From positions 2,282,138-2,346,137 of the forward strand of contig CM035310.1 of the NCBI GenBank assembly GCA_002900995.3: a stretch of DNA of 64,000 bases. Reading direction: 5' to 3'. This document shows positions 23,224 to 36,132 of this stretch, piece by piece. This stretch comes from Ganoderma boninense (taxonomy: Eukaryota > Basidiomycota > Agaricomycetes > Polyporales > Polyporaceae). Position 1 is the stretch's first letter. Each line of letters begins with the position of its first letter. The translations under genes and the position numbers were made by a program. The notes beneath the pieces were generated by a model. The model did not search any database. It was not told the DNA's origin and worked only from the letters and a program-made list of their open reading frames with translations.

Positions 23224-24924
23224 TTAAACTCCCCGTCCTCCTCCGCCGGCACGAAAATCCTCTTCCACGTACGGCAGCGCCGTCTCCACGTCCTCCAGAA
23301 ACACCTCACGAGGCCCAAACGTGCTCGCCTCCACAACGCGCACGCTCTGCTCCCTGCCCCGCACCCCTTGTGACCCGGAGCCGTCCCCGGGAGTTCCTCC
23401 GCGGGCCGCCTCCACGGCAGCCGCCTTCCGTACGGCGAGTTGGTTGAAGTCGCGCACGACTACGAAGCTGCGGAGCCGCCCCGCACCCTCGTCCCACTCC
23501 CTCTCCACATGTGTATACCGCGACCCGTACACGTCGCACGCCTCCGTCGACGAGTACGTGCTCGAGGCCTCCATCAGCCGCGACCCGCGCGGGCCCCATT
23601 CTGCCCACCGGAAGACGCGCCGCGTCCCTAGCGTAGCGATGGCGCGGAGCAACGTGGACGCAGGGACGAGCGAGAGCACGGTGGCCTCCTCGTCGTACTC
23701 GATCAGCCAGAACGTGACCGCGAAGAGACGCTCCGCAGGCGAGACCGAGAACGGGACGGAGAGGGTGGGGGAGGGCGCCAGGTGGGCGCGGGGTTCGAGC
23801 GGATGAGCATGTCGAGGACAGTGATGTTGTCGTCGAGGGGCGGGTAGCAGAAGGAGCAGAAGTAGTCGGCTTCGAAGAGCAGGGTGGGGGTCCAGGGCTG
23901 CGGGGAGTCCAGGTCGATGACGAGGAGACGCGGGTCGTCGGCGACCTCGCCGCTGTGGGCGAGGAGGAGGAACCGTGAGGTCAGGAACGCCCAGGAGTGT
24001 AGTCCTGGTCCGATGATGTGCTAGTGGCGGGAAGGGGCAGGTGAGCACAGGCAGCACAAATCCCGAATGGGTATCTGGGGCTCGCAGCCTGAGGAAAACG
24101 TACCAGGCGCAGCTGTCCAGTCTTCCAATCCCAAACGAGAAGTTCGGAGGGATCACCGAAGTCCATGCTCGACATAAGAACGCCTAGGGTGCCTTCTGTT
24201 ATCTGGATCGCATACGAGTAGTTACCAGGTTCTGGTTCGTGGATGAGCATGGCTGTGGGGAGCGCTGCAGGGTGCGGCGCGCCAGTTGCGAGAGATCGCA
24301 AGTGTATATGTACGCGGCAGGTCAACTGAGTGCTGGCAAAACAAGATCAATACTGGAAGACGCGTGAGCAGACCACTGGCGAACTTACTTGTCTTCGAAA
24401 TGTTCGATTATGAGTAGCAGATCCTGTGCGGGGTCTACACTGATATCCGTGATGTTGCAGCCCACATCCGGAATGGTCCACTCGGTGCCCTCGATTCCTC
24501 GGATTGCAGAGGGGATTTGTTGGAAGTACAGTGTCCTGTTCCCCTCGGATTGGGCGAGGACATTGCCACATAACTCCCAGACATCCCCTATGTGCATTGG
24601 CACATTCTCCTTCGCTGACCATATGAACTCATTCCACGCGCTTTGATGGATCCGGAGCATGGAGAGGCGGTCGGAGGTGGTGATTGTGCTGGGCGGGCCG
24701 TCTTGCATGCCAGCGACCGACAGGTCGAATTTGTACTGGGCGCGGACGTCTTCATCGATGAGGGCTTTGAACTTCGTGCACACCTAAATGTCGAGCCGGA
24801 ATAAGCTAGGTGAAGCTTAGGGATGTAAACCAAAGATTACCTCACGGCACGCAAGGAGGTCCCGAATGTCCAGATGATTGAGGATCTCCATGAGAATTTC
24901 TGATGGAAAGCCAATCAATCTCAT
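23224..24924 (-). CDS. F-box protein with a beta-propeller-like C-terminal region
   Basis: Four exons fit: 24924-24841, 24783-24389, 24332-24104 and 24021-23224, all with GT..AG ends. The first 30 residues read FPSEILMEILNHLDIRDLLA then CREVCTKFKAL, a clear F-box for Skp1 binding. The remainder (TDISVDPAQDLLLI, SELLVWDWKTGQLRL, PRLLVIDLDSPQPW, FRWAEWGPRGSR) has strand-rich units like the WD-type or kelch-like propellers often paired with F-boxes in mushrooms. The frame breaks near 23790-23793 (a run of four C on the coding strand); one missing base restores an open frame to the stop at 23224. ATG 24924 directly precedes the F-box. Substrate unknown. Confidence 0.8.
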
Positions 24925-25217
24925 TGGAGGGGGCGTTTGGGGCGTTCAAGGCACTGTTTGTAGAATAGCTTGACTTTGAGAACATCGAACGGTTCAAGAG
25001 GGTGAGAGGTAAGTATGAGTGGCTTCATAGACTACTCTCATAGACTGCGAGTTCGGAAACACATCCGAAGCTTGCGGGACTGGGCGCTTATTTATTGATC
25101 CGCCAAGGCAGTGTCGTACGCGCAGGCTGTGAGCTTCCGTCCCTGCCGACGACGACGAGTGCTCGTTGATCTCTACCGTCACTGTATCCAGAACCACAGC
25201 GCAGCTTGGAGAGGACA

Positions 25218-27025
25218 ATGACAGACGTCCAGGCCTCAGCACGCACACTGGTCCTCACCAACTCCGATCTGCTGGATTGCATCCTCACCTTCGTTGCCGC
25301 CCCACGAATGCCAGGGACTCGGTCAAAGTGGCACGACCCTAACCGTCTGGTCCCATGCCTGACCGTCTGTCGCAGCTTTCACGAGCTCGTTATCCGACTC
25401 CTGTGGAGGTCATTGCCCAGCTTGTTTCCTTTGTGGCATCTGCTCGCTCCGCCAAACACTGAACGCCCTCCGGGTAGCTTCAGCCTCCAAGACGATAAAC
25501 GGCTGGATTACCTCCGCAAAGTAAGTACATACGTCCGCTTACGCCAAGTTTTGCTGATAAATGGTGTTGCAGGTCGTCTCTGCCCGACTGTACGATGATC
25601 CTCTAGTATGGGAGCGCTTTCTATGGTACACCACTCGCGTCCGTCACATCGCACACTCCACCTACTCGAGCGACTCTCCAGAGACCACCGTGCACCACCT
25701 GCTCCTCATACAGGCTGTCGTCTCGAGAAACGGCGAAAACCCCGTGCTCCCTCTGCTACGCTCGATACTCTGGGCTGCCAGAGCACCTACAGACAGTTCC
25801 CTCGTCGCACTCTTCACGTCGACACTCCGCTCGGCGAGCTTCTCTCTTGAATCAGAGCCAGGTGATGAAGGGACACGGGCTTTACTGTTTCGCAGGCTGC
25901 ACGACTCTAGCCCCTACCTAGAGAAGCTGGAAATCGGTTCCGAATACAATAGCGACAAGGACCTCGCGGTGGGACTCCGGCTCGTCCAGGAGCTTCTTTC
26001 GTTTGTCCGGCTGCGTCACCTCACCGTGCACTGTGGGCTCTCTGGCCCAGCCGCTTTCCTGGCTCTCATTTCCAAGCCGAATCTCGCCTCCCTCAGCATC
26101 CGGAACGTCACAGGACCATTGGGCGCACCTTCCCCACCGACGCTCGTCCGTGATCTTGTCGAGCTCTCTATCATGGACACAGGTCCCACTCTTGTTGGCC
26201 TCTTCAAGCTCGTTCGCTTAGAAACTCTCAAGTCTGCGGCCATACGCATCCAGAACTCTCCATCGATCCAGCAGGAGACCGAAGAGGTCCTCAAGGCGTT
26301 CTACAATGCCCTTCCGACGCCCAGCACACTCCGTAGCCTCACCCTTCGCATCGCGGGCTGGGGGTCAAGCACAGAGTTCGCTGCCATTGGCCTCCGCGAC
26401 CTCATGCGCCCCGTCCTCCCTCTCCCGGAAATCCGTTCCTTCGCGTTCAGTGGCCATGCCCTCCGCCCACTAATCGAGGTCCCCGACATCGCAGCGCTCA
26501 CGGACGCATGGCCGAAGATGAAGCGCCTCGTGCTCGAACGTGCCCCCGCCCTCCAAATCTGCCCACGATGCGTTCTCGCTCGACGCGCTGCACTACATCC
26601 ACGCGCACTGCCCGCAGATCCAGGAGCTAGAGACCCATAGCGTTCACCTCCCTGTGCTCGGGGTGCACGCGATCCCCGCCCCGCTCGACCGATCAGGCTT
26701 GCCGCCCCACGGCCTTCGGAGGCTGTGGGCAGGGGGTGTTTACGTCTACAGGCCGGGATACAGGCCGGGGCGCATCGTGCCCGAACACGCGGAGGCACTG
26801 GCGAGGTACTTGCTCGAGCTGTTCCCTGCGCTGGACACGGAGGAGTACAAGCAGTGGATTCCCAGGCCGGGGGTTCGCAGACGTCGGCGCCGGGTCACTG
26901 TTATGATGGGAGGAAGGTCCTTGCAAGGATGTACACCATCACTTCTGAGCGGGAGAGGGGGCTGCAGTAAATACAGGCGGAGAGGCGGCTTCTCACCGCC
27001 GCCGACTCCGAATGTTAGAAGTTAG
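25218..27025 (+). CDS. F-box/leucine-rich-like protein, second paralogue with a frame break
   Basis: Exons 25218-25520 and 25573 onward, with an intron in the same place as in the paralogue at 21068. The F-box region reads LTNSDLLDCILTFVAAP, then CLTVCRSFHELVIRLLWRSL. Similarity to the paralogue continues through the leucine-rich part (ALTDAWPKMKRLVLE against ALVGAWPDLEHLSLV). The frame then changes near 26540-26546 at a CCCCC run: the downstream frame resumes with AFSLDALHYIHAHCPQIQEL and ends LARYLLELFPALD, again matching the paralogue. One missing base would restore a protein of about 600 residues ending at 27025. Either an assembly error or a recent pseudogene; the conserved second half favours the first. 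Confidence 0.75.
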
Positions 27026-27112
27026 CCACGTCTGGGACATTTAATATTTATCAATAAGGTGCTGAGAACTTTTTGACGGACAGATCGACTCGGACTGGCA
27101 CTATGACGTGAC

Positions 27113-28837
27113 TCAAGGCTCATCCTCGTCCCCTTGCCCTTGCTTCCCGTCTAAATCGAGCGGTGCTCCGATGTTGGCCAGGGCCAGCACGGTAGAGATG
27201 CTCCCACCGCCAGTTTTGCTTTGGCCAGGCCAGCGGAGCGACATTGTCGGCAGGTCAAGTCCAGACGGGGTATTCATGTCGAGGACCGGAGCCTGGTTAT
27301 CGAGTGCACGGAGATTGAGGACGAAGCGTGACATAAGGATCGACTCGACACTGGGCGGTCGCGAGCATTCAGTCGGAGTCCGTTCATCACTCAATGCATA
27401 CAGTGATGATGCACACGTACGGGATCAAGAACCTCGCGAAGGAGGTAGCGCGCTGGATATGTAGTAAGCATCTCAACTTAAGGCCGAAGCGGGAGGACGG
27501 CACGGTGGAAGAAAGCACATACCGCCACGAGGAAGTAGAATTGGATTGTGTTGAAAATCATGTTTACACTACGCGACGATTGCGATAGCTTAGTTTCGCG
27601 ACGAGGCGTTTACAGCGGTCACGCTTACAGGCAGTAGATGACACCTGAACCGAACACGGTGATCAGGACATGGACGACCAGGGAAAGGACATGACATACC
27701 ACTTCGAAGCATCGACGAAGCCAATGACGGCTTCACCTTGGTCGTCCACACCACAGAGACGATATCCTTCGTCCTATACCAAGTGATGCCGACATCGATC
27801 ACATTGCTTAAAAGGCCGCAAACCTGAACAGCGACCGCCGCTAGCATGCAGAGACAGGACGCTCAGTAAAAAGCCCATCCCGCTCAAAGTGAAGAGTATA
27901 CCTCTGCACCGATGCGAAGTCAGAAGATGATAAATAATGGTGGGTGTATGCGCACCGGTTCCATGACACGGATTCAAGGCGATCTGCAACTTCGTAGCAA
28001 CCACGGGCGACAGGCATGCCAATTCCCTTGAAAGAATGAAATGTCCCCACTATAAGATCGGCCTATTCGGACTGTCAGATCGAGGGGCACACATGGTGCG
28101 GGTGAAGCAAAAGCTTACGAGGTTGTATGGTATGGAGGCGCACGCCAGAAGAAGCAATAAAGACGTCCAAAGCCACCTCTGGCCGTTGATAGCGTGTATC
28201 CTCAAAGAGTTGAAGACTCAACACAGATGAGATTGACGTGTCGTGACAGAACAAGGGCCCTCACCTCCCATGGCCAGAACGTTGAGGATCACGACAAGGA
28301 TATTCAGGGTTCCAGACATTTGGCACCTAGTCCCGCTCATGAGTCACTAAACAAAAAAAACTGAACTGTATGGGGGTCCACACGTACATCTGCATGAAAA
28401 GTCAGTACTGAAGAGCGGAGAAATCATCCCGAGAATCTCACCTTGTCTGATCCCCAAGACTCCACTAGGTTCCAAAGAGCTAGTGATATCGAGTACAACA
28501 ACAGCGAATAGCGATTTAGAAGGAAGAGGAGGGTGGGAACATTAAGTCCACGGCCCCAAATGGCCTGACTTTCGGCCTCAAATGTTAACAGGTGTTCGTA
28601 CAGCGCCAGGGCTCCACAAAAATTAAATCAGAGGGCTGATATCTCGAGAGCAGCTTTCGAGACGAACTCACTAATGCAAGCTGCATCCACATAGTACCAA
28701 AAGGGTATGCTGGGCGAATTGACGGTCTAAGCATGGAAGTTCAAGTTTTCGAGACGAGAAGGGGTCACGCACAGCAATCTATTGATCTCCTGCTCTACCC
28801 CAGAGGCCGCACTGGCAGAAGCTGTTGAGGGTGACAT
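27113..28837 (-). CDS. DUF6533-type multi-pass membrane protein
   Basis: Mushroom-specific membrane family of unknown function. First exons fit as 28837-28769, 28726-28672 and 28611-28442. They join to YYVDAACI, LALYEHLLTFEAESQAIWG, then LNVPTLLFLLNRYSLLLYS, which is the DUF6533 signature (a Y-D/E-H-hydrophobic-T turn followed by LFLLNRY). Later exons give further membrane segments (TLNILVVILNVLA near 28280; VAVQVCGLLSNVIDVGITWY near 27810) and the conserved tail SILMSRFVLNLR near 27340. The stop is at 27113. Exact inner exon borders are uncertain. The tail ends IGAPLDLD, shared with the paralogue at 40615-42364. Faces the + strand F-box gene in a convergent arrangement only 87 bases apart. 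Confidence 0.75.
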
Positions 28838-29977
28838 GGAGCTGGACACGGGAGTTGGGTCTGCCGCAAAATCGACCACAAACGTGGACCTTGTCTAATG
28901 AGAAAGACCGTGATCCGATTAAATACATTGTTTCTGAGAAGGCTATGTACATAGCGCAGCGACACTTACGACACAAGTTCCAACGAGGCGGACGACATGT
29001 CGTATCTGTGATGTGCTCCGTCAAGAGCGGAAGATCGTCAGGGTATCCGAGGGTAATCTGTACGTCTACTGTGGCGCCGCCGACTGCATAGCGCATCAAC
29101 CAGAGAGCTAAGAGCAGTGAAAAGGTCTCAAATTCAATACATGATTTGCCATACCTATCGATAGCGCTAAGGGGCAAGGCTCAGTGCGTTTCTGTCGAGT
29201 CATCGACACTGACCGGCAGTTCAGGCGCAATCAGGGCGCGATGTGACGAATTACATGCAAGTAAGGCCTGGCTAGTTCCCGTGAGAAGAGCTACTGAGGA
29301 GGTCGCAACGGGAACGCCGTGTGATAAGAGAGACATACACGATGCAAGTCGGCTTCCGTTCAGCCCCTTCCTGTGCTTTCAGCGGCGGATTGACGCGCGA
29401 TACTACATTCGCGGAGAAAGGTAGTGGGAAACTGGTGAGTATGAGTCAGCACAGCCAACAGACAGAGCTGGAAGGAATGGGATGACGATAAACATACGAG
29501 GCCATGGATGGACGGAGAATGCAACATAGAAAAATGCACGTAAAAACTACGCGTGCTGGCGTCCGTTCATTCAAATGACTGGCTGCTTGGCGCAGATGCC
29601 AGAGCAAACTAGGCGGCAGTAGGCTACTTACACAACAGCTGGGCACGGAGTCGGAATGCACAGCAGCTCAACGTTGACGTCGCCAACAGACCTCAAGGTC
29701 CCTCGGGCCGCTGTTGTGGCCAACGGCGCTTCACCTCGCTTAGGCCAGGCGCTGCCCACGCCATTACAAGCCATCGCATTGAGGTTCGTCTCTCAACCCA
29801 GCGACTCGAAATGAGGGAAAGGACTATCGAACAAAGTACATCGGGGTCCCTGGTACATGCATTACAACACATTCCGATTCTATGCAAGAGACGGCAAACT
29901 CTACTCCTACAGATCGTGGGTTAACACATACAGATACTCCATAGAATGGTAAGAATGTCAAGGGGTAAATAAAAAGA
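28838..29977. other. Intergenic region between DUF6533 gene and SNF2-RING gene
   Basis: No supported gene. An open frame at 28779-29177 (-) overlaps the DUF6533 first exon in another frame and has no recognisable domain. The left part should hold the DUF6533 promoter and the right part the 3' region of the SNF2-RING gene. Confidence 0.35.
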
Positions 29978-32900
29978 TCAGCGCGATCTCGACGGACCCG
30001 CCACTGCGTTCACCTGGACGTGAACCGCCCTCCGACTGGAGCGGCGAGGCCCATCTTCCTGAACCGCAAACGACTGGCTGTCCACGCCGTTCTGCTCGAC
30101 CAGGTCTTCCGGAGGAAGGAGGTATTCAATGTCTTCATACATGTGCGGGAAGAAGATTGCGAGCATGTCGTCGGTCCTAGGACGAAGATGTGAGTATGTG
30201 GTTACTGCATATCCGGTACCGGGGACGTAGCCACTTACTTGTACACGAAGTCCCCCTTCTGCACCTTCTTCGAAGGCGCATCCACCTGCTTCTTGTCAGA
30301 GTCTGTCGCGAACGACGTCACATTCAGAGTCCCCGCGGCGTTGTCGCGGGTATACAGCGAAAGCCCTTGTTTCGCAGCGAGGTCGAGGATGTTGCGTTCG
30401 ACAGAGTCTTCAGCATAGTAGCAATACACCTCCGTCGGCCGCGTCTGGCCCATGCGATCGATACGTGCGATGGCTATATGCGACAAATATGAATACGTGC
30501 GGCCGAGATAGAGTAGAAATCCTCATACCTTGCACTTCGAATGCATGGTGGACAACACTCTCCACCAGGAATACCCTTGAGGCACATGTCACGTTCAACC
30601 CAGCGTTCTCGCGCTCCCTGCAGGGACGTTAGCAAATGTATTCAAGCCTCACAAGATTGCCTTACCCGTGGAGGAGTAAGACACTGATAGTGGGGTCAGT
30701 ACGGAACTTCTTCGCAGCGTTCGTCTTCCCCGTATTCTGGTCGATCCGCAAGCAAGTGACGCCTAAGGACAAAACGTCAGATAATCTCAAGACGAGAGAC
30801 TGCCCCTGACAACGCACCGTTCGCCCGTAACGCATGCTCGATGACTGTCCCACCAGTATTAGACGACGGATACACCACGAGAAAAAAATAAAAACAAGAC
30901 CCACTCAGCAACGAGTCCGCCCACGCTGAGAACACGATGCTCTTGGCCCCGGCGTCTGTGGTCTCGATGTAGAGCAGGTGCTGCACCAGTGTCTCGATCT
31001 TGCTTCCGTAGCTGCCGTACATCTCCATAGACTGCACATCCTGCATCGTCTGCACGTTGACAAAGTTGTAGTGATCTCGCGCCGTGACTGAGGCAGAGCC
31101 TCGTTGCTATCAAGGAGCTTCGCGGGGGCTTGCGCCTGCGCAGGCTCGCTCGGGTTGTCGAGCGAGAACCGCTGCAGCTGGTCCGGATGGATGGGCACGC
31201 GGCAAACTGGACATGCCTTGCCTGCGGGACGCACGATCCACGCTTTCATGCAGTCTTCGCAATAGACATGGGCGCTGAGAAGGAGAAGAACTGTGTGAGC
31301 AGAGGGCGACTGGAAAGCGCGGATGGAAAGGACGCGTACCACTGGGTGATATACCCGCGCATGAAGTCGCACTTGCACAGGATGCAAGTCTTGTCGTCTT
31401 CGTCCATGGTCCCCTCTTCGTGCGACTTGCTGAGGTTGTCCATATACCGCTGGCGGGCACGCGCCGCGTTGATCTTCGTGTCCAGCTGAGTCTGTTGTCG
31501 ACGTAGTTCCCCCATGGTATCCAGAAGAGTCGTCTCTATCTGCGCTTCCGTGACGGTGTCGGAAATTTCCTGCAGCTGACGGAAATAACTGCATACCGTA
31601 CCGCGAGTCAGACAGGAATGGAGATAACAGTGGGGCAGACATACGCAATACGCTCGTTGAAAGCTTCCGAAGATGCCCGAGATCGGTTTGGAGGCGATCA
31701 ATCAATTTACCTACGCCCTAAGCATGAGTCTGGCCCAAAGTTATGACTCATCAACACACATACCTTGCTCAGCGATGAGCGACCTCAGCTTCGCAACTCC
31801 CTCTTGTGCAAGGATCTTTTCAGGATCCTCCCTCTTCGGTATGTTCACCGCGACGTTGTTCAAGTCGACGAGGATGCTCTTCACGGCGCGTCCAGGGTCA
31901 AAGTCGTCCAGCAAGGCCTTTCTTTCGTCGTGCAGCGTCTTCGCGATGACGAGGTGCTCAGGAAGCACCTCCTGGTCGTCGAGTTGATCGAGCTCGAGAA
32001 CTTCCATCTCCTTTATCGATGCGTACTGCGAGGACTGTGCCTTGAAGGCAGCCTTCGTCTTACGCATCTTGACCTCGCGCACGTCGTGGGCGGCGAGGAG
32101 GGTGCGTTCTGCCGTGAGCGTCTCACGGCGGTCGGCAAGCAGAGCGGCGTATGCTTGCAGGTACGCCTCAGCCTCGCCTTGGGTGTCGAGACTACGGGCG
32201 TACTCTTGCCCATCAGCGTCCTCCCCGCTGTTCCCGAGCGGCTGTGTGAGGAGCGCGATGAGCTTCTGGCGCCACCGCCAGAGAAGGGTGGACTGCTCGT
32301 TTAGGAGACTTTCGATGAGCTCATTGCCTTCTTCCATCTGTATTAACGGTTATTTGCTTGTTCAAGACTTTCGAAAGTCTGACACATACCAGTTCCCATG
32401 ATTTGATGCCACCTTTTCCGAGGTACGGGAGCGTGACGTAAAGGTCCTTCTCCTTCAATGCCTTGACGGTGGGGTCGCGGTCGAGGTAGGTCATGGCACG
32501 CTCAGCAGCCTCCTCCGTGCCTAATGCGACATGAGTCAGCGTCGATATGGCCATCCCGGTAACAGTACACCATACCTCTTAAGAGCAAGCGTCGAAGCTC
32601 CTCCGCAGATGCATACGCCTCGTTCTCCGACGCCTCATACGACTTCCCCAGAACGTGATACACATCTCCCTGCAAGAACTTGATCTTGTGAAGCGCAATG
32701 CGAGCCTCGCGCATCCGGCCATGGAGGTACGTCGACTTAGCCTTATGAGCCTCCCCTATGGCGTTGCGTGGAAGGCCTTCTTCGTCTTCGTCAAGGTCGA
32801 TCGGCGTCTCCCGGCCCGCGCGCTCTTTCCCCTTGCCCTTGTCGTTTCCGTCCTCAGTGCTGTTGCTAGCGCTGCCTTGCGTTGCAGCGGAGCACTGACG

Positions 32901-35805
32901 GCGAGATGCGCGCAGTTCGGCTCTGAGCTTCTCGCGCTCCTTCGCATGCTCTACAAGAGCTTCCTTGAGGTCGGCGATGAGCTTGTCTGCCTCCTGCTCC
33001 GCATCGACGAGGAGGTCGAGTGCCTGACGGTACCGATTCCGGTTGTCCTCGTCTAGTTGTGTAAGCTGCGCCAGAGTGGTCATGCCAGAGATCTTGTCCT
33101 TCCGGTCCTCCACGGAGTTCCTCCAGTTCTGCTCGCGCATAGTCTCCAACACCTCCGACATGCTCTTCAGGACACCGGGCTTGTGCAGTTTATCCACGGC
33201 GTTGACGGCGAGCGCTCCCACTTGCGGGTGGGTACAGAGCCCGCGCAGCCGGCGAAGCCAATGACGCAGCTTCGCGACATCAACTTCCCAGTTTTCTGTC
33301 GCCGCGACCCCGCGCACGTCCAGGCCGAGGTCAAGGAGAGCCGCATCGAGTGCTTGATCGTAGAAGTGGCGCTCTACGCGGCCGAGGTCGATGGGGACCA
33401 GGAAGCGGGTCTGCGGAGGGATGGTGAGTTCGTCCTGAACGGCCTTCTTCATGGTCCTGTAGCAAATGTCTGTCAGTGAGATACGTAGTACCGAGATGGT
33501 AAGACGAACCGAACGGTATATCGGCGGAAGAGCTCCGTGAACTCATGCACATAGCCGGGTAGCTGGAGACGCGGCCACATGCGAGGGACGTCGGTGACTG
33601 CGCGAACGCGAAGGAACCTGCAACACTTAGATGAGCACCATAGACCAAGGGGACGACAGCTGCAGCGCACTTGAGAACGTGAATTAAATCGGAGATTTGC
33701 GAACGCGCAGGAGTTCCTGACACTGCGAACGACGACAGCCTGGGGATCAGCGACACCATCTCCCTACAAAGTATCCCGTCAGCTTCAGCAGAAAATTCTA
33801 ACGATCCAACATCGACGCACTCCGTTCTCCCTCCGCCGACCATCTGCACCTCGTCCATGATGACGCGGTACCACTCACACAACACGAGCGGGCTGCGCGA
33901 CCTGTTCACGGAGCTGTACTGCACGAATGCTCGGCGCGGACGCACTGGCGGAGGCCGCGCGACGCCGAGATCCTGTTGCAGCACGTTGTACGTCGTGATG
34001 CAGACATCGAACTTGTTCACGTAGGCGCACCAGTCGAGGATCTCCTCCTCGCCTTCGTCTTCAACTTCCTCTGGCTCCTCGTCGACGTCCATCGCATCGT
34101 CGCTGTCCTTCGCGCGAGCCTTGCCCTTACCTTTTGACCTGCGGTTTGTTTTCGACGAGCGCCCGACTTTCTTGCGCTTCGCGAGCTTAGGCGCAGCTTT
34201 GCGCCTCTCCCGTTCGACGGCGACGTCGAGGTCGGAGATAGGTACTGGGACTTTCCGCCAGCCTTCATAGATGAGAACCTTGAGGCCCGGCGCGTGCTGC
34301 GCGAGTTCGTCTGCCCATTGTGGTGCGAGCGACGGCGGGGTGACGATGAGCGTAGTCTGTAAGCTAGGTTAAGCCTGTCAACGGTGCAGAAAAAGCACGC
34401 TCTACAGGCGTACCTTGATTTCCTTGACGTCGAGCTTAGCCTCTGGATCCCATCGCGTGTTGACGGGAGAGCGGTCTGGTGCGGGGTTTAACATGATGGT
34501 GGAAATGCACTCGAGCGTCTTGCCCAAACCAGGCTCTTCGGCGACGATACCTCCGGACGCATCCTCTACGAGATCTTCTTCTTCTTCCGTGGGACGGGTT
34601 GGAGAGATGATGCCGCGGAGACGATTGACATACCAAGTCTCACCTGTGGAGACCGAATGGCGGTGCCAGAATAAGGGAAGTGGGCGCTCGTCGACATTGA
34701 TTTCGGCGGAAGACACAAGGTCTCCAGATGCTGTAATGGTCTTGCCTTCCCTCCCAATCATCCACCCAACGCTGCGACGTTGGAACGGGAGGAGGGTGGG
34801 AAGCAGCGCGTCAGGTTGCAAGGCATCCAGCGCAGCTTGAGAAGGTACAGCGGGTGCCGGCCCGAGGATAGAGAACAGAAAGGGGATGTCGGCGGTTCCG
34901 TGGTAGGAATCCGGTAAAGCCGTCGCAGGCGGGAAAAGTTGGAGGATGACCAGCCGCTGGGCTTCTTGCACTTCGAGGACGCGTGTGTTCTCAGACACAG
35001 CCTTCCCTACAGGCGCGACGGGCTCAAATATCTTTGGGCAGACGAATGAGCAATTGACCTGAAGTTGAAGGAAGAATGGCATCTCGTTGGGAGCATGGTC
35101 TGGGGCCGGAACCACCGAGAGTGTGGAGGTGACACGCGCGCGTCCATCATCTTCCAGAACCCGGAACGCTTGGAGAAGGTTGTGAAGATTGCGTATGCGC
35201 TGTCCGGAAAAGAGGTCGTAATCCTTCGGATCGAAGGAGTCGCGCATATGGGGAAGATAGAGCAGGGGCCAAGCGGGATCATGCTCAGGCTCATAGACGC
35301 CATGAGCCAGGGAGTCGACAGACACGGTGCCGAGCTCTATTGCGTCTGTGTCTCCCATAGAAGCAACGTAGTTGGACACCCAACCTGACAACGTCTGTTC
35401 GATGTTGATCCAGCCGAGGTCCGCGGCGCGTTCATCGTCCACATAGTTGAGGGGAGATAGGTTAGGGACGTCGGGGGACGTACTGTAGCGTAGACGGAGC
35501 ACTCGCTGGAAGGCAGGGAACAGTCGCTCATTGGCAGTAACATTGATTGCCACTCCGGATGAAACTTTGGTACGCTTTCGCAGGCCGTCGTCGTCGCAAC
35601 TCTCGTCTTCGCCGTGGCTTCTCTTCTTCGACTTTGATGTATTCTTGGTTTTTGTTCTCTTGTGTGTCCCGGTCTTGGTCTTGGGGTCGAAGCCTGTGGT
35701 GTTGCGGAGAAGCTGAAGAAGCCTTTGCAGACGGACAGGCCGGTGCTCGCCGTCGGCTGGAATGTCACGAAGGGCTACCAGATGATCGCTTTCCTGCACA
35801 AACAT
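29978..35805 (-). CDS. SHPRH: SHPRH/IRC20-like SNF2 ATPase with RING E3 ligase domain
   Basis: Large nuclear protein combining a Snf2-type DNA translocase with a RING finger; relatives act in recombination and post-replication repair and ubiquitinate chromatin or PCNA. The chain in order: N-terminal region; ATP-binding motif EEPGLGKTLECIS (about 34507-34549); TTLIVTPPSLAPQW; Walker B VIMDEVQMVGGG (about 33840-33866); motif III SSFAVSGTPARSQ; a long coiled-coil insertion; RING (CILCKCDF.., then CEDCMKAW, CPVCR, about 31410-31195); helicase C part (AKSIVFSAWADSLL); and motif VI RIDRMGQTRPTEVY (about 30411-30470). About a dozen exons with GT..AG ends. The long RING-containing insertion between the two helicase halves is diagnostic of the SHPRH/IRC20 branch. 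One frame break lies near 31095-31110. Start taken at ATG 35805 (MFVQESDHLVAL); an upstream stop precedes the extended frame. Roughly 1,650 residues. Confidence 0.9.
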
Positions 35806-36132
35806 AGCGATGGATTTGTGAAAGGGCCCAGGGCCCGGGGAGGGGACAGGAGGCAGCAGCAATGATGGTCAAAGGCAAGAAGCAAGATAGGCGCTAACCA
35901 GACGCGACCGCGTAGACATCACATGACCGAGTCATTCGCGGTGCCGGCCCTCCCTTTTCTGGAAAATCCCGACGTCCCGATGGGCCGATGCCCCGACATC
36001 CCATACCCAACCTTCGATGCCCTCGAGTCGACATGGCTCTCAGGAATTCGAACAGTCAGGCAATGTAAGATACACACCAACATGACTCCTAGTGCTACAC
36101 ACGATGATATACACCCACACAACACGCCTCTC

